Part shown: piece after piece, positions 44,232 through 52,289 of the stretch
Numbering within the stretch: the first letter of the stretch is position 1
Layout: each line of letters opens with the position of its first letter
NCBI GenBank assembly: GCA_001940925.1
Contig: MSGZ01000030.1
Location: 1-52,524, forward strand
Length of the DNA stretch: 52,524 bases
From: Ruminococcus sp. Phil11
GTDB lineage: Bacteria; Bacillota; Clostridia; Oscillospirales; Ruminococcaceae
Direction: 5' to 3'
Translations under genes and position numbers: made by a program
The notes under the pieces: model-generated
The model's input: only the letters and a program-made list of their open reading frames with translations
What the model was told of the DNA's origin: nothing
Database searches by the model: none

Positions 44232-44844
44232 AAAACTTTTTCAGGAACGAGGGGCGGTGCGCCGGACAGGGTCCGTACTGCGCGATCGCCTCGTAATGTG
44301 CCTTTGTGCCGTAGCCCTTATGTGCCGCAAAGCCGTACTGCGGATACAGCTCGTCCAGCTCGCGCAGCGACGCGTCTCTTGCGGTCTTTGCAAGCACGGA
44401 TGCCGCCGCGATGCTCGCGGATTTCGCATCACCGTGCACGACCGTCCCGACCGGAATCGTCAGCGGTGGCTTCTGGTTGCCGTCCGTCAGCGCGTATTCC
44501 GCCGGGATCTGCAAGCCCTCGACGGCCCTGCGCATCGCAAGCAGTGCCGCCTGCAGAATGTTCAGACGCTCGATCTCCTCGACCGTCGCGGAAGCCACGC
44601 ACCATGCAGCCGCCTCCGATTTGATGATTGGTGCCAGATCCTCGCGGCGCGCTTCGGAGAGCTTTTTGCTGTCGTTCAGCCCCGCAATGACCGAATCCGG
44701 CTTCAGGATCACCGCTGCCGCGTACACATCGCCTGCGAGCGGTCCGCGGCCTGCCTCGTCCACGCCGCAGAATACCGGAAAATGCGTCCGCACCTCGGCG
44801 TCAAAATCAAACAGTTCCTGATATACCTTTAATACTCTTGCCAT
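44212..44844 (-). CDS. rnhB: Ribonuclease HII
   Basis: 210 residues from MARVLKVYQELFDFD. Catalytic region: FCGVDEAGRGPLAGDVYAAA (first Asp and Glu), LNDSKKLSEARRE, and HGDAKSASIAAASVLAKTARD with later HKGYGTKAHYEAI. It removes ribonucleotides and RNA primers from DNA. The start at 44844 follows AGGGAG by six bases; a longer frame reaching back into rbgA is not supported. One base separates it from rbgA. Confidence 0.96.
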   Translation of the reverse strand: MARVLKVYQELFDFDAEVRTHFPVFCGVDEAGRGPLAGDVYAAAVILKPDSVIAGLNDSKKLSEARREDLAPIIKSEAAAWCVASATVEEIERLNILQAALLAMRRAVEGLQIPAEYALTDGNQKPPLTIPVGTVVHGDAKSASIAAASVLAKTARDASLRELDELYPQYGFAAHKGYGTKAHYEAIAQYGPCPAHRPSFLKKFYERGGK

Positions 44845-44845
44845 A

Positions 44846-45712
44846 TCAGTCTCCCTGCGGCTTTTCCAGTGAGATCCGCCCCAGCTTCGTGCCGCGGAAC
44901 TCGTCCAGCAGTGTGATTGCCGCACGCTCGGTATTCGGCACGCCGCCCGAAAGCAGCATCCCGCGGTTCTTCGCCATGAGTTCAAGGTACGCAAAGCCCT
45001 CTGCCTCCAGCTCCGGCGGGATCTTGTACCGCTGTTCGAGTGCCTGCGGATATTCGGTATGCAGCAGCGTCATCAGACGCGCCGCCAGTGCTTCTTTGTC
45101 AAGGATATCGTCGCGGACGGCACCGGTCATCGCGAGCCGCACCGCCACATCCTGATCGTCCAGCTTCGGCCAGAGCACGCCCGGCGTATCGAGCAGCTCG
45201 ACGCCGTCTGCGGTCTTGATCCACTGCTGGGTGCGCGTCACGCCGGCTCTGTCCTCGGCTTTGGCACGCTTTCCGCCTGCAAGCCGGTTGATCAGCGAGG
45301 ATTTCCCGACATTCGGAATGCCGAGGATCATCACGCGGATCGGCCTGCCCTTCATGCCCTTTGCGGCATATTTTTCGAGCTGATCTTTCAGCAGCTCCCG
45401 GAGCACGGGCGCAAACTGCTTCACGCCCTTTCCTGATTTGGAATCCGCCGTGATGACGGCAAATCCCTGCTTTTTATAATACTGCATCCACTGCTGCGTG
45501 ACAGCAGGGTCTGCCATGTCTGCCTTGTTCAGGATAATGAGCCGCGGTTTTTTTCCGGTCAGGGAACGCAGCTCCGGATTGCGGCTGCTCATCGGCAGTC
45601 TTGCGTCCAGCAGCTCTGCTGCGGCATCGACCAGCGGCAGGCTCTTGGCGATCATCCGCCGCGTTTTTGCCATGTGGCCGGGAAACCACTGAATATCTTT
45701 CATATCCTCCAT
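44846..45712 (-). CDS. rbgA: Ribosome-biogenesis GTPase RbgA/YlqF
   Basis: 288 residues with the circularly permuted GTPase order: G4 (ILNKADMAD) comes before the P-loop LGIPNVGKSSLINRLAG and the G3 motif DTPGVLWPK. The N-terminal DIQWFPGHMAKTRRM is diagnostic. It is needed for 50S assembly (family knowledge). It lies between the signal-peptidase cluster and rnhB, as in Bacillus (rplS-lepB-rbgA-rnhB). GGGGAG precedes the ATG. Confidence 0.96.
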   Translation of the reverse strand: MEDMKDIQWFPGHMAKTRRMIAKSLPLVDAAAELLDARLPMSSRNPELRSLTGKKPRLIILNKADMADPAVTQQWMQYYKKQGFAVITADSKSGKGVKQFAPVLRELLKDQLEKYAAKGMKGRPIRVMILGIPNVGKSSLINRLAGGKRAKAEDRAGVTRTQQWIKTADGVELLDTPGVLWPKLDDQDVAVRLAMTGAVRDDILDKEALAARLMTLLHTEYPQALEQRYKIPPELEAEGFAYLELMAKNRGMLLSGGVPNTERAAITLLDEFRGTKLGRISLEKPQGD

Positions 45713-45752
45713 TTGCTGCTCCCCCTTTCAGGCGTGTTGACACAAAGACTGT

Positions 45753-46538
45753 TCAGCGCACCTTTCCGAAGCTGCTGAACGGCGAAATCCGCAGAATCAC
45801 CTTGCCGACGATATTCTCCTCCGGGATCAGTCCGACCTTTTCGTCGCGGCTGTCTCTGGAAACGGCGCGGTTATCGCCCAGCACATAGATATAGCCCTCC
45901 GGCACTGTCAGCGGATAGGTAAACGCGCAGTTGTCACGCGTGGTCAGATTGTTGATGTAAGGCTCCGTCAGTGCCTCGCCGTCCACATAGACGATGCCCT
46001 GCGAAAAATCAATGTCGATCTGCTGGCCGCCCTTCGCGATCAGCCGCTTGACGATGCGCTTTTTCAGCCCCTCCTGCTCGTAGATATTGCCGGATTCGTC
46101 GAGCAGTCTGGCCTTGTCGCTGTCAATGATGAGGATATCGCCGCGCTCGTAATCCTTGTCGATGCGGTTGACCAGCAGGCGGTCACGGTCCGCAAGCGTC
46201 GGCACCATCGAGGTACCGTCCACATCCGCCGTACAGAACAGGAATGTAAAGACGAGCATCACCACAAAAATCGAGACGATCACGGATTCCAGCAGATCCA
46301 TCAGGTCACCGAGAAATCCGCCGTCTTTCTTTTCCTTCGCCGGCTGCTCTGCGGCTTCTTTTTCGGATTCCGGCTGCTGTGCGGAAGCCTCGGCAGGCTG
46401 CTCCTGCTGTACCGGCACCTCTGCGGATGCCGCCGGGCTCTCCGCAGACGGGACCTCCTGCGGTGCCGCTGCCGGATCCGGAAGCTGCGTGTTCAGCTCC
46501 GGTGCTGTCTGCGGTACGTTTTCATCAAAGGGCTCCAT
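45753..46538 (-). CDS. lepB: Signal peptidase I, copy 1 (long N-terminus)
   Basis: 261 residues. A Pro/Glu/Ala-rich cytosolic extension of about 70 residues is followed by a membrane span (IVSIFVVMLVFTFLFCTADV), then the catalytic serine in VDGTSMVPTL, lysine in KKRIVKRLIAKGG, and YVLGDNRAVSRDSRDEKVG. It cleaves signal peptides at the outer membrane face. It is the third of three tandem paralogues and the most diverged: the C-terminus ends ISPFSSFGKVR instead of the FDYLF end of the other two. GGAGG precedes the ATG. Confidence 0.94.
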   Translation of the reverse strand: MEPFDENVPQTAPELNTQLPDPAAAPQEVPSAESPAASAEVPVQQEQPAEASAQQPESEKEAAEQPAKEKKDGGFLGDLMDLLESVIVSIFVVMLVFTFLFCTADVDGTSMVPTLADRDRLLVNRIDKDYERGDILIIDSDKARLLDESGNIYEQEGLKKRIVKRLIAKGGQQIDIDFSQGIVYVDGEALTEPYINNLTTRDNCAFTYPLTVPEGYIYVLGDNRAVSRDSRDEKVGLIPEENIVGKVILRISPFSSFGKVR

Positions 46539-46559
46539 ACGGGATTCCTCCGTTTCGTA

Positions 46560-47204
46560 TCAGAATAAGTAATCGAACCGTTCCGTCCACTTGCTGCGGT
46601 TCTTCTTTTCCCGGTCATAGCGGACCAGTGCCGTGCCGAGGATCTCGTCCTCCGGGATCAGCGCGACCTGCGGACTGCGGCTGTCCATGCTGTACAGCCG
46701 GTTATCGCCCATGACAAAGACATAACCCTCCGGCACCGTGAACGGGTACTGAAATGCAGATTCATCCAGCGTGGTCGGGTCTGCGATATACGGCTCATCC
46801 AGCAGACTGCCGTCCACCCTGACGTCACCGTTCTCAAAGTCGATGTCGATCTCCTGACCGCCCTTTGCAATCAGCCGCTTGACGATCGTGATGCCGCAGC
46901 CCTCCGACCGGACGACCTCCTGCTGTGCCGCGTCCGCGAACCGTCCGGACTCCGCGTCGTCGATCACGACGATCTGCCCGTTCTTCGGCTCATAGAGCGC
47001 GCTCACGATATAAATCTGATCCTGATGCAGCAGCGTCGGGTTCATGGAGCTGCCGTCCACCGTCACGCGGCGGATCAGATAGATAAAGATCAAGATAAAG
47101 ATAAAAACCGTCAGAAAGCCGGATTCGGCAATATCCATCAGATCACTGAAAAAGCTGCCGCTTTCCGCTTCTGCTGAAGCTTTCTGATTTTCTTCAGGCT
47201 CCAT
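46560..47204 (-). CDS. lepB: Signal peptidase I, copy 2
   Basis: 214 residues. Membrane span FIFILIFIYLIRRV, catalytic serine in VDGSSMNPTL, lysine in IVKRLIAKGGQEIDID, and VMGDNRLYSMDSRSPQVALI. It is highly similar to copy 3, sharing the C-terminal SKWTERFDYLF, so the pair arose by recent duplication. The spacer before copy 1 repeats the sequence around CGAAACGGAGG. It lies in a row with identical 21-base gaps. It could process a different subset of exported proteins or raise dosage. Confidence 0.94.
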   Translation of the reverse strand: MEPEENQKASAEAESGSFFSDLMDIAESGFLTVFIFILIFIYLIRRVTVDGSSMNPTLLHQDQIYIVSALYEPKNGQIVVIDDAESGRFADAAQQEVVRSEGCGITIVKRLIAKGGQEIDIDFENGDVRVDGSLLDEPYIADPTTLDESAFQYPFTVPEGYVFVMGDNRLYSMDSRSPQVALIPEDEILGTALVRYDREKKNRSKWTERFDYLF

Positions 47205-47225
47205 GCGCTCCCCCTCCGTTTCGGA

Positions 47226-47876
47226 TCAGAATAAATAATCGAACCGTTCTGTCCACTTGCTGCGGTTTTCCTCGTCACGGTCATAGCGGAACAGTGCCGT
47301 GCCGAGGATCTCATTCTCCGGGATCAGTGCGACCTGCGGACTGCGGCTGTCCATGCTGTGCAGCCGGTTGTCGCCCATGACAAAGACATAGCCCTCCGGA
47401 ACCGTGAACGGATACCGGAACGCAAATTCATCGCGCGTTGTCGGGTCTGCGGTATACGGCTCATCCAGCGTCACGCCGTCCACTTTGACAGTTCCGTTTT
47501 CAAAGTCAATATCAATTTCCTGACCGCCCTTTGCAATCAGCCGCTTGACCAGCACCATGCCCGCGCCGGTCGTTTTGACAACCTTCTGCTGTTCCGTATC
47601 CTCGAACAGTCCGGATTCCTGGTCGTCAATCACGACGATCTGCCCGTTTTTCGGCGCATGCAGTGCCGTCACGATCAGAATCTGATCCTGATTCAGCAGG
47701 GTCGGCATCATGGAGCCGCCGTCCACCGTCACCGGACGCACGAGATATGCAAAGATCAGAATAAAGAGAAATACCGTCATCAGTCCGGCCTCAATGATAT
47801 CCATGAGATCAAACAGAAAGCCCCTGAGGCCGCCGCCTTTTTTTTCCTGCTGCTCCGTATTCAGTTCTGTCTGCAT
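47226..47876 (-). CDS. lepB: Signal peptidase I, copy 3
   Basis: 216 residues. Membrane span MTVFLFILIFAYLVRPV, serine in VDGGSMMPTL, lysine in LVKRLIAKGGQEIDID, and VMGDNRLHSMDSRSPQ; the end is SKWTERFDYLF. Compared with copy 2 nearly all of the outside domain is conserved, with changes near the P1/P3 pocket region (MM versus MN next to the catalytic Ser). It is the first of the triplet after rplS, separated from it by a terminator, so it either relies on read-through or an unseen promoter. Confidence 0.94.
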   Translation of the reverse strand: MQTELNTEQQEKKGGGLRGFLFDLMDIIEAGLMTVFLFILIFAYLVRPVTVDGGSMMPTLLNQDQILIVTALHAPKNGQIVVIDDQESGLFEDTEQQKVVKTTGAGMVLVKRLIAKGGQEIDIDFENGTVKVDGVTLDEPYTADPTTRDEFAFRYPFTVPEGYVFVMGDNRLHSMDSRSPQVALIPENEILGTALFRYDRDEENRSKWTERFDYLF

Positions 47877-47915
47877 ACTAGCTTCCTCTTTTCCTTTTTA
47901 TTCCGGATAAAAACA

Positions 47916-47940
47916 AAAGGGGACTGCGCCAGTCCCCTTT
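47916..47940 (-). terminator. Terminator after rplS
   Basis: On the minus strand AAAGGGGACT pairs with AGTCCCCTTT around GGCGC and is followed by TGTTTTTATCC. It lies 13 bases beyond the rplS stop, before the signal peptidase genes. Confidence 0.88.
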
Positions 47941-47953
47941 CGCTTTTTTGCAA

Positions 47954-48298
47954 TCAACGAACCAGTCCCTTGACCTTTGCCGCCTTACCGACTCTGCCGC
48001 GCAGATAGTAGAGCTTCGCTCTGCGAACGACGCCTCTGCGGACGATCTCGACCTTGTCAACAGCAGGGGAATGAACCGGGAACACGCGCTCGATGCCGAC
48101 GCCGTGCGCAACTCTGCGGACGGTGAAGGTCTCGCTGATGCCGCCGTGCTTCTTGGCAATGATCGTGCCCTCGAAGACCTGGATACGGCTCTTGTCGCCT
48201 TCCTGAATGCGGACATGCACCTTAACGGTGTCGCCGACGTTCAGCTCCGGGACGTTTTCCTTCATGCTGGACTTGCTGATTTGCTCAAGTGCATTCAT
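47954..48298 (-). CDS. rplS: 50S ribosomal protein L19
   Basis: 114 residues: [19 protein letters not shown], then [52 protein letters not shown] and a basic C-terminus [19 protein letters not shown]. It sits at the 30S-50S interface. AAGGAGG precedes the ATG. It has its own strong promoter and a leader of about 220 bases with hairpins, and a terminator after it, so it is expressed mainly as a single-gene unit in the standard rplS-lepB-rbgA row. Confidence 0.98.
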   Translation of the reverse strand: MNALEQISKSSMKENVPELNVGDTVKVHVRIQEGDKSRIQVFEGTIIAKKHGGISETFTVRRVAHGVGIERVFPVHSPAVDKVEIVRRGVVRRAKLYYLRGRVGKAAKVKGLVR

Positions 48299-48517
48299 TT
48301 TGGGATTCCTCCTTGAATTGTTTACGGATGTTCATACATCGCTGACGGCACTTCCGTACCGGACAGAACCCCTCATCTCTCATGAATGCGGAGGGCAAAT
48401 GCAGCGGACCACCCAATCGTCAGAATGTTGCACACCGCAAAACGGACGGAAAACCGTGCTTTTGCGTATGCATGGCATCTTGACCTCGCCGGTCAAGGAC
48501 CGGCGGCTACTCAAATG
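48299..48517 (-). promoter_or_regulatory. Structured 5' leader of rplS
   Basis: The stretch between promoter and rplS has no gene. Near its 5' end GCCGGTC/GACCGGC (48488-48504) forms a hairpin. A nested hairpin follows, CGCAAAA/TTTTGCG (48436-48466) with ACGG-TTTT-CCGT inside. Ribosomal-protein leaders often bind their own product; whether this one does is unknown and no Rfam family was checked. Confidence 0.45.
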
Positions 48518-48524
48518 CTGTATT

Positions 48525-48553
48525 ATTATATCACAGTTTTCCCGAAAAAGCAA
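48525..48553 (-). promoter_or_regulatory. Promoter of rplS
   Basis: On the minus strand TTGCTT (48548-48553), 17 bases, TATAAT (48525-48530). Confidence 0.8.
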
Positions 48554-48640
48554 GCGTTTTTCAGGATTTTTTTCAATCCGCTCAAAATCGGCCCGCTCCC
48601 GCCGCGGGATTTATGGAAAAATACGGCGAAAACCGAAAAA

Positions 48641-48666
48641 CGGCGGCTCCGTGACCGGAACCGCCG
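48641..48666 (-). terminator. Terminator of the ferredoxin gene
   Basis: On the minus strand CGGCGGTTCCG pairs with CGGAGCCGCCG (one G-U) around GTCA and is followed by TTTTTCGGTTTT. Confidence 0.85.
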
Positions 48667-48688
48667 CCTAGCTTGTTCGGATGACTGC

Positions 48689-48859
48689 TTACTGCTGCTC
48701 CGGAGCACCGACCGGACATGTATCTGCGCAGGCGCCGCACTCGAGACATGCGTCCGCATCAATCTCATACTTGCCGTCGCCCTCAGAGATCGCGCCGACC
48801 GGACATGCATCTGCACATGCACCGCACTGGATGCAAGCATCGCTGATTACGTATGCCAT
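48689..48859 (-). CDS. 2[4Fe-4S] ferredoxin
   Basis: 56 residues, the size of clostridial ferredoxin. It begins MAYVISDACIQCGACADACP, with the second cluster motif CLECGACADTCPVG; each has CxxCxxCxxxCP, so two [4Fe-4S] clusters are held. It carries low-potential electrons for pyruvate:ferredoxin oxidoreductase, hydrogenase and similar enzymes in anaerobes. AGGAGGT lies eight bases before the ATG. It is a single-gene unit with its own promoter and terminator. Internal duplication of the two halves is plain. Confidence 0.97.
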   Translation of the reverse strand: MAYVISDACIQCGACADACPVGAISEGDGKYEIDADACLECGACADTCPVGAPEQQ

Positions 48860-48932
48860 GATTTGTTACCTCCTGTAAAAATGATAATGTGGTTATGTGT
48901 GCCGGAGAGCGGTCCATGACTCTCCAATCCCT

Positions 48933-48960
48933 ATTGTATCATATTTTCGGAAAAAATCAA
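48933..48960 (-). promoter_or_regulatory. Promoter of the ferredoxin gene
   Basis: On the minus strand TTGATT (48955-48960), a 16-base spacer and TACAAT (48933-48938), about 70 bases before the start. Confidence 0.65.
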
Positions 48961-49092
48961 GGGGTTTTCAAAAATATTTTTCCGTTCTTCATTTTCCTGC
49001 AGTTTTGCACAATTTTCGTCCGTACAGAGCGGCTTTGTTCGTGGATGTGCAGCATCCGGAGCAGGCAGAACGGAAATTTTGTCCGGATATAC

Positions 49093-49121
49093 TTTACAAA
49101 GCACGGCTTTTATGGTATGAT
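49093..49121 (+). promoter_or_regulatory. Promoter of the GNAT-DHHW genes
   Basis: TTTACA (49093-49098), 17 bases, TATGAT (49116-49121), 36 bases before the GNAT gene. 48961-49092 holds no gene. Confidence 0.65.
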
Positions 49122-49157
49122 AAAGGGTAACTATAAAGAATTGAACGGAGGGATGAT

Positions 49158-49601
49158 ATGCTGCGGTTCCGAAAGCTCCGGGACAGCGATCTGACGGCAT
49201 ACGACTGGGAACATGCCGCGCTGACCGGACTGCTCCCCTCACCCGACTATTATAAAGAGACACTGGCAAGGGGCGACATGCTGCTGGTGATCTTCGACGG
49301 TGACAAGCTGCTCGGCCTGCTGGAAATGGCCGCAGAGCCTTTCGGTGACAGACCGCCCTGCGCATGGGTCGGCCGCGTGCTGATCCTGCCGGAGCTGCGG
49401 CGGCACGGGCTCGGCAGAATGCTCATGGCACTTGCCGCCGGAGAAGCCGCCGAACGGAGGCTGTGGTTCATCACCGGAGACATTCCGGACACAGAGGAGG
49501 CCGCTGCCTTTGCAAAGGCGATCCATCTGCTGCCGGATGACCGCTTCGGCGGCCGCGTGCTGCTGGACCTTTCCGATGTTGAGGGGCTGCGGCATGGCTA
49601 A
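49158..49601 (+). CDS. GNAT-family N-acetyltransferase
   Basis: 147 residues. The core motif A is seen in VGRVLILPELRRHGLGRMLM, the R/Q-x-x-G-x-G/A acetyl-CoA loop (RRHGLG), preceded by LLGLLEMAAEP and followed by a helix and YITGD-like strand (LWFITGDIPD). Substrate unknown. A GGAGGG precedes the ATG. It overlaps the next gene by eight bases, suggesting it works with the membrane-anchored DHHW protein, perhaps in acetylation of a surface polymer (inference). Confidence 0.8.
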   Translation: MLRFRKLRDSDLTAYDWEHAALTGLLPSPDYYKETLARGDMLLVIFDGDKLLGLLEMAAEPFGDRPPCAWVGRVLILPELRRHGLGRMLMALAAGEAAERRLWFITGDIPDTEEAAAFAKAIHLLPDDRFGGRVLLDLSDVEGLRHG

Positions 49602-50682
49602 GGATGCGCAAAAGCCGCAGGCAGGCATCGCCTCTGCGGTCGTACTGTTTGCCGTGACGGCTGTTCTGGCCGTCGGCTCCCTGATCGGCGGTGCCGGAAC
49701 GGATGCGTCCGACAACCCGTTCTGGAAGCCGCTGCTGCGCGCACATGACCGCATCTCGCTGGCGATCGGCGGCGACACGATCGGAGACGTATACATCACA
49801 CAGGACGGCCGGATGCTCCGGAAGGCAGCCCCGCCTGCCGCGGACGCCGTTTCCGATGCCGCAGCGGCCGTCAACCGGTTCGCCGCGGAATCCGATGTTT
49901 CCGTTTATCTGCTGGCCGTGCCGACCTCTGCGGGCATTTACAGCGATTCACTCGCCCGCACCGCACCCGCCGTCAGCGAGCATACCGTGCTGCAGGAGCT
50001 TTCCGAAAAGCTCAGCGAGCAGGTCGTCCGGATCGAGGCGGAAAGCTGGCTGTCTGCGGAAAAGGAACAGTATATCTACTACCGGACTGACCCCTGCTGG
50101 ACAAGCTACGGCGCATACTGCGCATACCGCTCCGCGATCCGCAGACTCGGATTCGCCGCGGTCGGATACGATAAGTATTCCGTGCAGCATTTCTGTGACG
50201 ACTACCTCGGCAGCCTCGTCCGCGAAAGCCATTACAGTGAGGCCGTGCCGGACATGATCGACCTTTACAGCGTCGCCGGCGAGCCGGAGGATGTGACCGT
50301 CACGGTGCGCCGCAGCGACGGCAGAGAGCAGTTCGATTCCTATTTCCGCACGGATGCGGACGATCTGCAGGACGACCCGACAAGGGTGTTTTTTGCCGCG
50401 GCCGAGCCGTTTCTCAGGATCGAGACGGCACACCAGAACAGCAAGGATCTGCTGCTGCTGACCGACCGCTTCGGTGCCGCCATGATCCCGTTCCTGCTCC
50501 AGCACTACCATATTATAGATTCGGTCAATCTGGAGCTGGCGGGCGATACGGACTGGCGCAGCATGACCCACGGCACCTATTCCCAGATCCTCATTCTCTG
50601 CGGGGCGGATACCGTCACCGCGCCGGACGGACTGGCAGCGATGCTCAGCACGGCTCCGGCGCAGACAGAGACCGCACCGTAA
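49594..50682 (+). CDS. DHHW-like surface protein (AlgJ/AlgX-related)
   Basis: 362 residues. One N-terminal membrane anchor (IASAVVLFAVTAVLAVGSLI) precedes a globular outside domain. YYRTDPCWTSYGAYCAYR lies near residue 165, a variant of the DHHW motif (usually DHHWT, here DPCWT) found in proteins related to the AlgJ/AlgX SGNH-like O-acetylation fold. DRFGAAMIPFLLQHYHIIDSVN near 295-315 corresponds to the region with the usual SF(G/S) nucleophile (here DRFG). Loss of both His and Ser suggests a non-catalytic relative. The ATG at 49594 has GAGGGG seven bases upstream. A spore-coat or polysaccharide role is inference. Confidence 0.65.
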   Translation: MAKDAQKPQAGIASAVVLFAVTAVLAVGSLIGGAGTDASDNPFWKPLLRAHDRISLAIGGDTIGDVYITQDGRMLRKAAPPAADAVSDAAAAVNRFAAESDVSVYLLAVPTSAGIYSDSLARTAPAVSEHTVLQELSEKLSEQVVRIEAESWLSAEKEQYIYYRTDPCWTSYGAYCAYRSAIRRLGFAAVGYDKYSVQHFCDDYLGSLVRESHYSEAVPDMIDLYSVAGEPEDVTVTVRRSDGREQFDSYFRTDADDLQDDPTRVFFAAAEPFLRIETAHQNSKDLLLLTDRFGAAMIPFLLQHYHIIDSVNLELAGDTDWRSMTHGTYSQILILCGADTVTAPDGLAAMLSTAPAQTETAP

Positions 50683-50720
50683 TACGAGCAAATACAGTAC
50701 AGAAAGGAACCCTTTTCGAT

Positions 50721-52223
50721 ATGAGCAAAAAGCATCAGGATCAGACGGAGGCACAGCGTCAGGCTGCGTTCGACGCGATCAAAAAGCGTGACGCCGAGAA
50801 AAAACAGCAGAAGGCGGCCGCCGAAAAAGCAAAGCGCAAAAAAGCGATCCTCAAGGCAGCACTCTGCGCGGGTGCAGCAGCTGCCGTGATCCTTGCAGGA
50901 TTCGGCATCCGGTACGCCCTGCAGAACAGCACCGGCGCCATGCAGAAAAAGGTCGTCCTCGAGACCGAGCATTATCAGGTGACGGCGTCCATGCTCGCCT
51001 GCTACTTCAAACAGTGCGAGGAAAGCTATCTGGCCTATGCTGCCGGAGACAGCGGCATCGCGGTATTTGATGAGAAAAAGCCTCTGCGCGAACAGCAGTA
51101 CAGCGAAACGCAGACATGGTTCGACATGCTCATGGAAAATACAATCAACACGGTCAAAACAAATCTGCAGCTCTGCGAAGCCGCGCATCAGGCGGGCTAT
51201 TCGCTCAGTGCCGAGGAGCAGGCGCGCTGCGTCGAAATCGGCGGGCAGATGGAAGAGGGACGCTATCAGAAGGGCGTCACCAAGGAGGATGTACAGAAAA
51301 CCGCCGAGATCAACATTCTCGCTGCGGATTATCAGCAGAGCGTCCGGGACAGCATCGAGATCACCGACGAGCAGATCCGGGATTATTACGATGCGCACCG
51401 CAACGAATATCTGAACGTCAGCACGCTCGGCTATACCTTCACATGGGATCCGGCGGGCATCGTCGAGGGCGACTACGCAGAGCATGACGCGGCTGTCAAG
51501 GCAGCGGAGGAGCTCTCCCGCTGCACGACGCAGCAGGAATACTCCGAATACGTGTTCAAATATCTGACGGAGCGCAAGGGCGTCGAGCGCGCCGATGCGG
51601 AGCAGATCGCGGGCGACCTGACGATCACGAAAAACATCAGCGAATACCCCGAGGATCTGCAGCAGTGGGTATTAAACGGCGCACAGCGCAATACATGCAC
51701 GCTGCTTCTGCATGAGGAATCCTGCAGCGCACAGGTCTACTTCCTGCGCGAGCAGCCCTCCGCGGACGAATCCAAGACCGTTGACATCCGCGTTTTGTAT
51801 CTGACCGCTGCGGACTACGACGGTATCGAGAATGCAGTCTCATTTGCCGGGGAGCTGAAAGGCATGGTCGAGGAAGCAGAGGACAAATCCGCGGAATTTG
51901 CCTCGCTTGCGTATGAGTATTCCGAGGATGCCGAGACCTATCCGAACGGCGGACTGGTCAGCGGATACTCCGCATCGCGCACGACCTACGGCGACGAGGT
52001 CTCCGCATGGGCATTTGACCGCGAGCGTCAGCCCGGTGACATGATGATCTCCGAGCGGACAGGTGCCGCGATCCTTGTGTTCTTTGAAGGCAGCAATGCA
52101 CAGAGCGGCTGGCAGAATCTGGTGCGCGAGGATCTGTACGATCAGGCGATCTCCACATTCAATGAGCGGTACAAGGCCGTTGACGTTCAGGTGCATGAGG
52201 AGAATTACAAGTACATCAAATAA
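50721..52223 (+). CDS. Membrane-anchored parvulin-type peptidyl-prolyl isomerase/foldase
   Basis: 500 residues. A highly basic, Lys/Ala-rich cytosolic N-terminus (EAQRQAAFDAIKKRDAEKKQ) is followed by one membrane span (about 47-67, AALCAGAAAAVILAGFGI) and a SurA/PrsA-like helical chaperone part (about 80-330). The C-terminal parvulin domain is seen as FASLAYEYSEDAETYPNGGL, GYSASRTTYGDEVSAW and QPGDMMISERTGAAILVFFEG. It assists folding of secreted proteins outside the membrane, as PrsA does, but lacks the lipobox. AAAGGA precedes the ATG. A terminator follows at 52238. Confidence 0.82.
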   Translation: MSKKHQDQTEAQRQAAFDAIKKRDAEKKQQKAAAEKAKRKKAILKAALCAGAAAAVILAGFGIRYALQNSTGAMQKKVVLETEHYQVTASMLACYFKQCEESYLAYAAGDSGIAVFDEKKPLREQQYSETQTWFDMLMENTINTVKTNLQLCEAAHQAGYSLSAEEQARCVEIGGQMEEGRYQKGVTKEDVQKTAEINILAADYQQSVRDSIEITDEQIRDYYDAHRNEYLNVSTLGYTFTWDPAGIVEGDYAEHDAAVKAAEELSRCTTQQEYSEYVFKYLTERKGVERADAEQIAGDLTITKNISEYPEDLQQWVLNGAQRNTCTLLLHEESCSAQVYFLREQPSADESKTVDIRVLYLTAADYDGIENAVSFAGELKGMVEEAEDKSAEFASLAYEYSEDAETYPNGGLVSGYSASRTTYGDEVSAWAFDRERQPGDMMISERTGAAILVFFEGSNAQSGWQNLVREDLYDQAISTFNERYKAVDVQVHEENYKYIK

Positions 52224-52237
52224 TGTTTACCGTGAAA

Positions 52238-52273
52238 ACAGCCTGCATTGATTTGAATATCAGTGCAGGCTGT
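52238..52273 (+). terminator. Terminator of the parvulin gene
   Basis: ACAGCCTGCA (52238-52247) pairs with TGCAGGCTGT (52264-52273); the inner TGAT/ATCA also pair. TTGTTGTGTTT follows. Confidence 0.8.
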
Positions 52274-52289
52274 TTGTTGTGTTTGGGGG

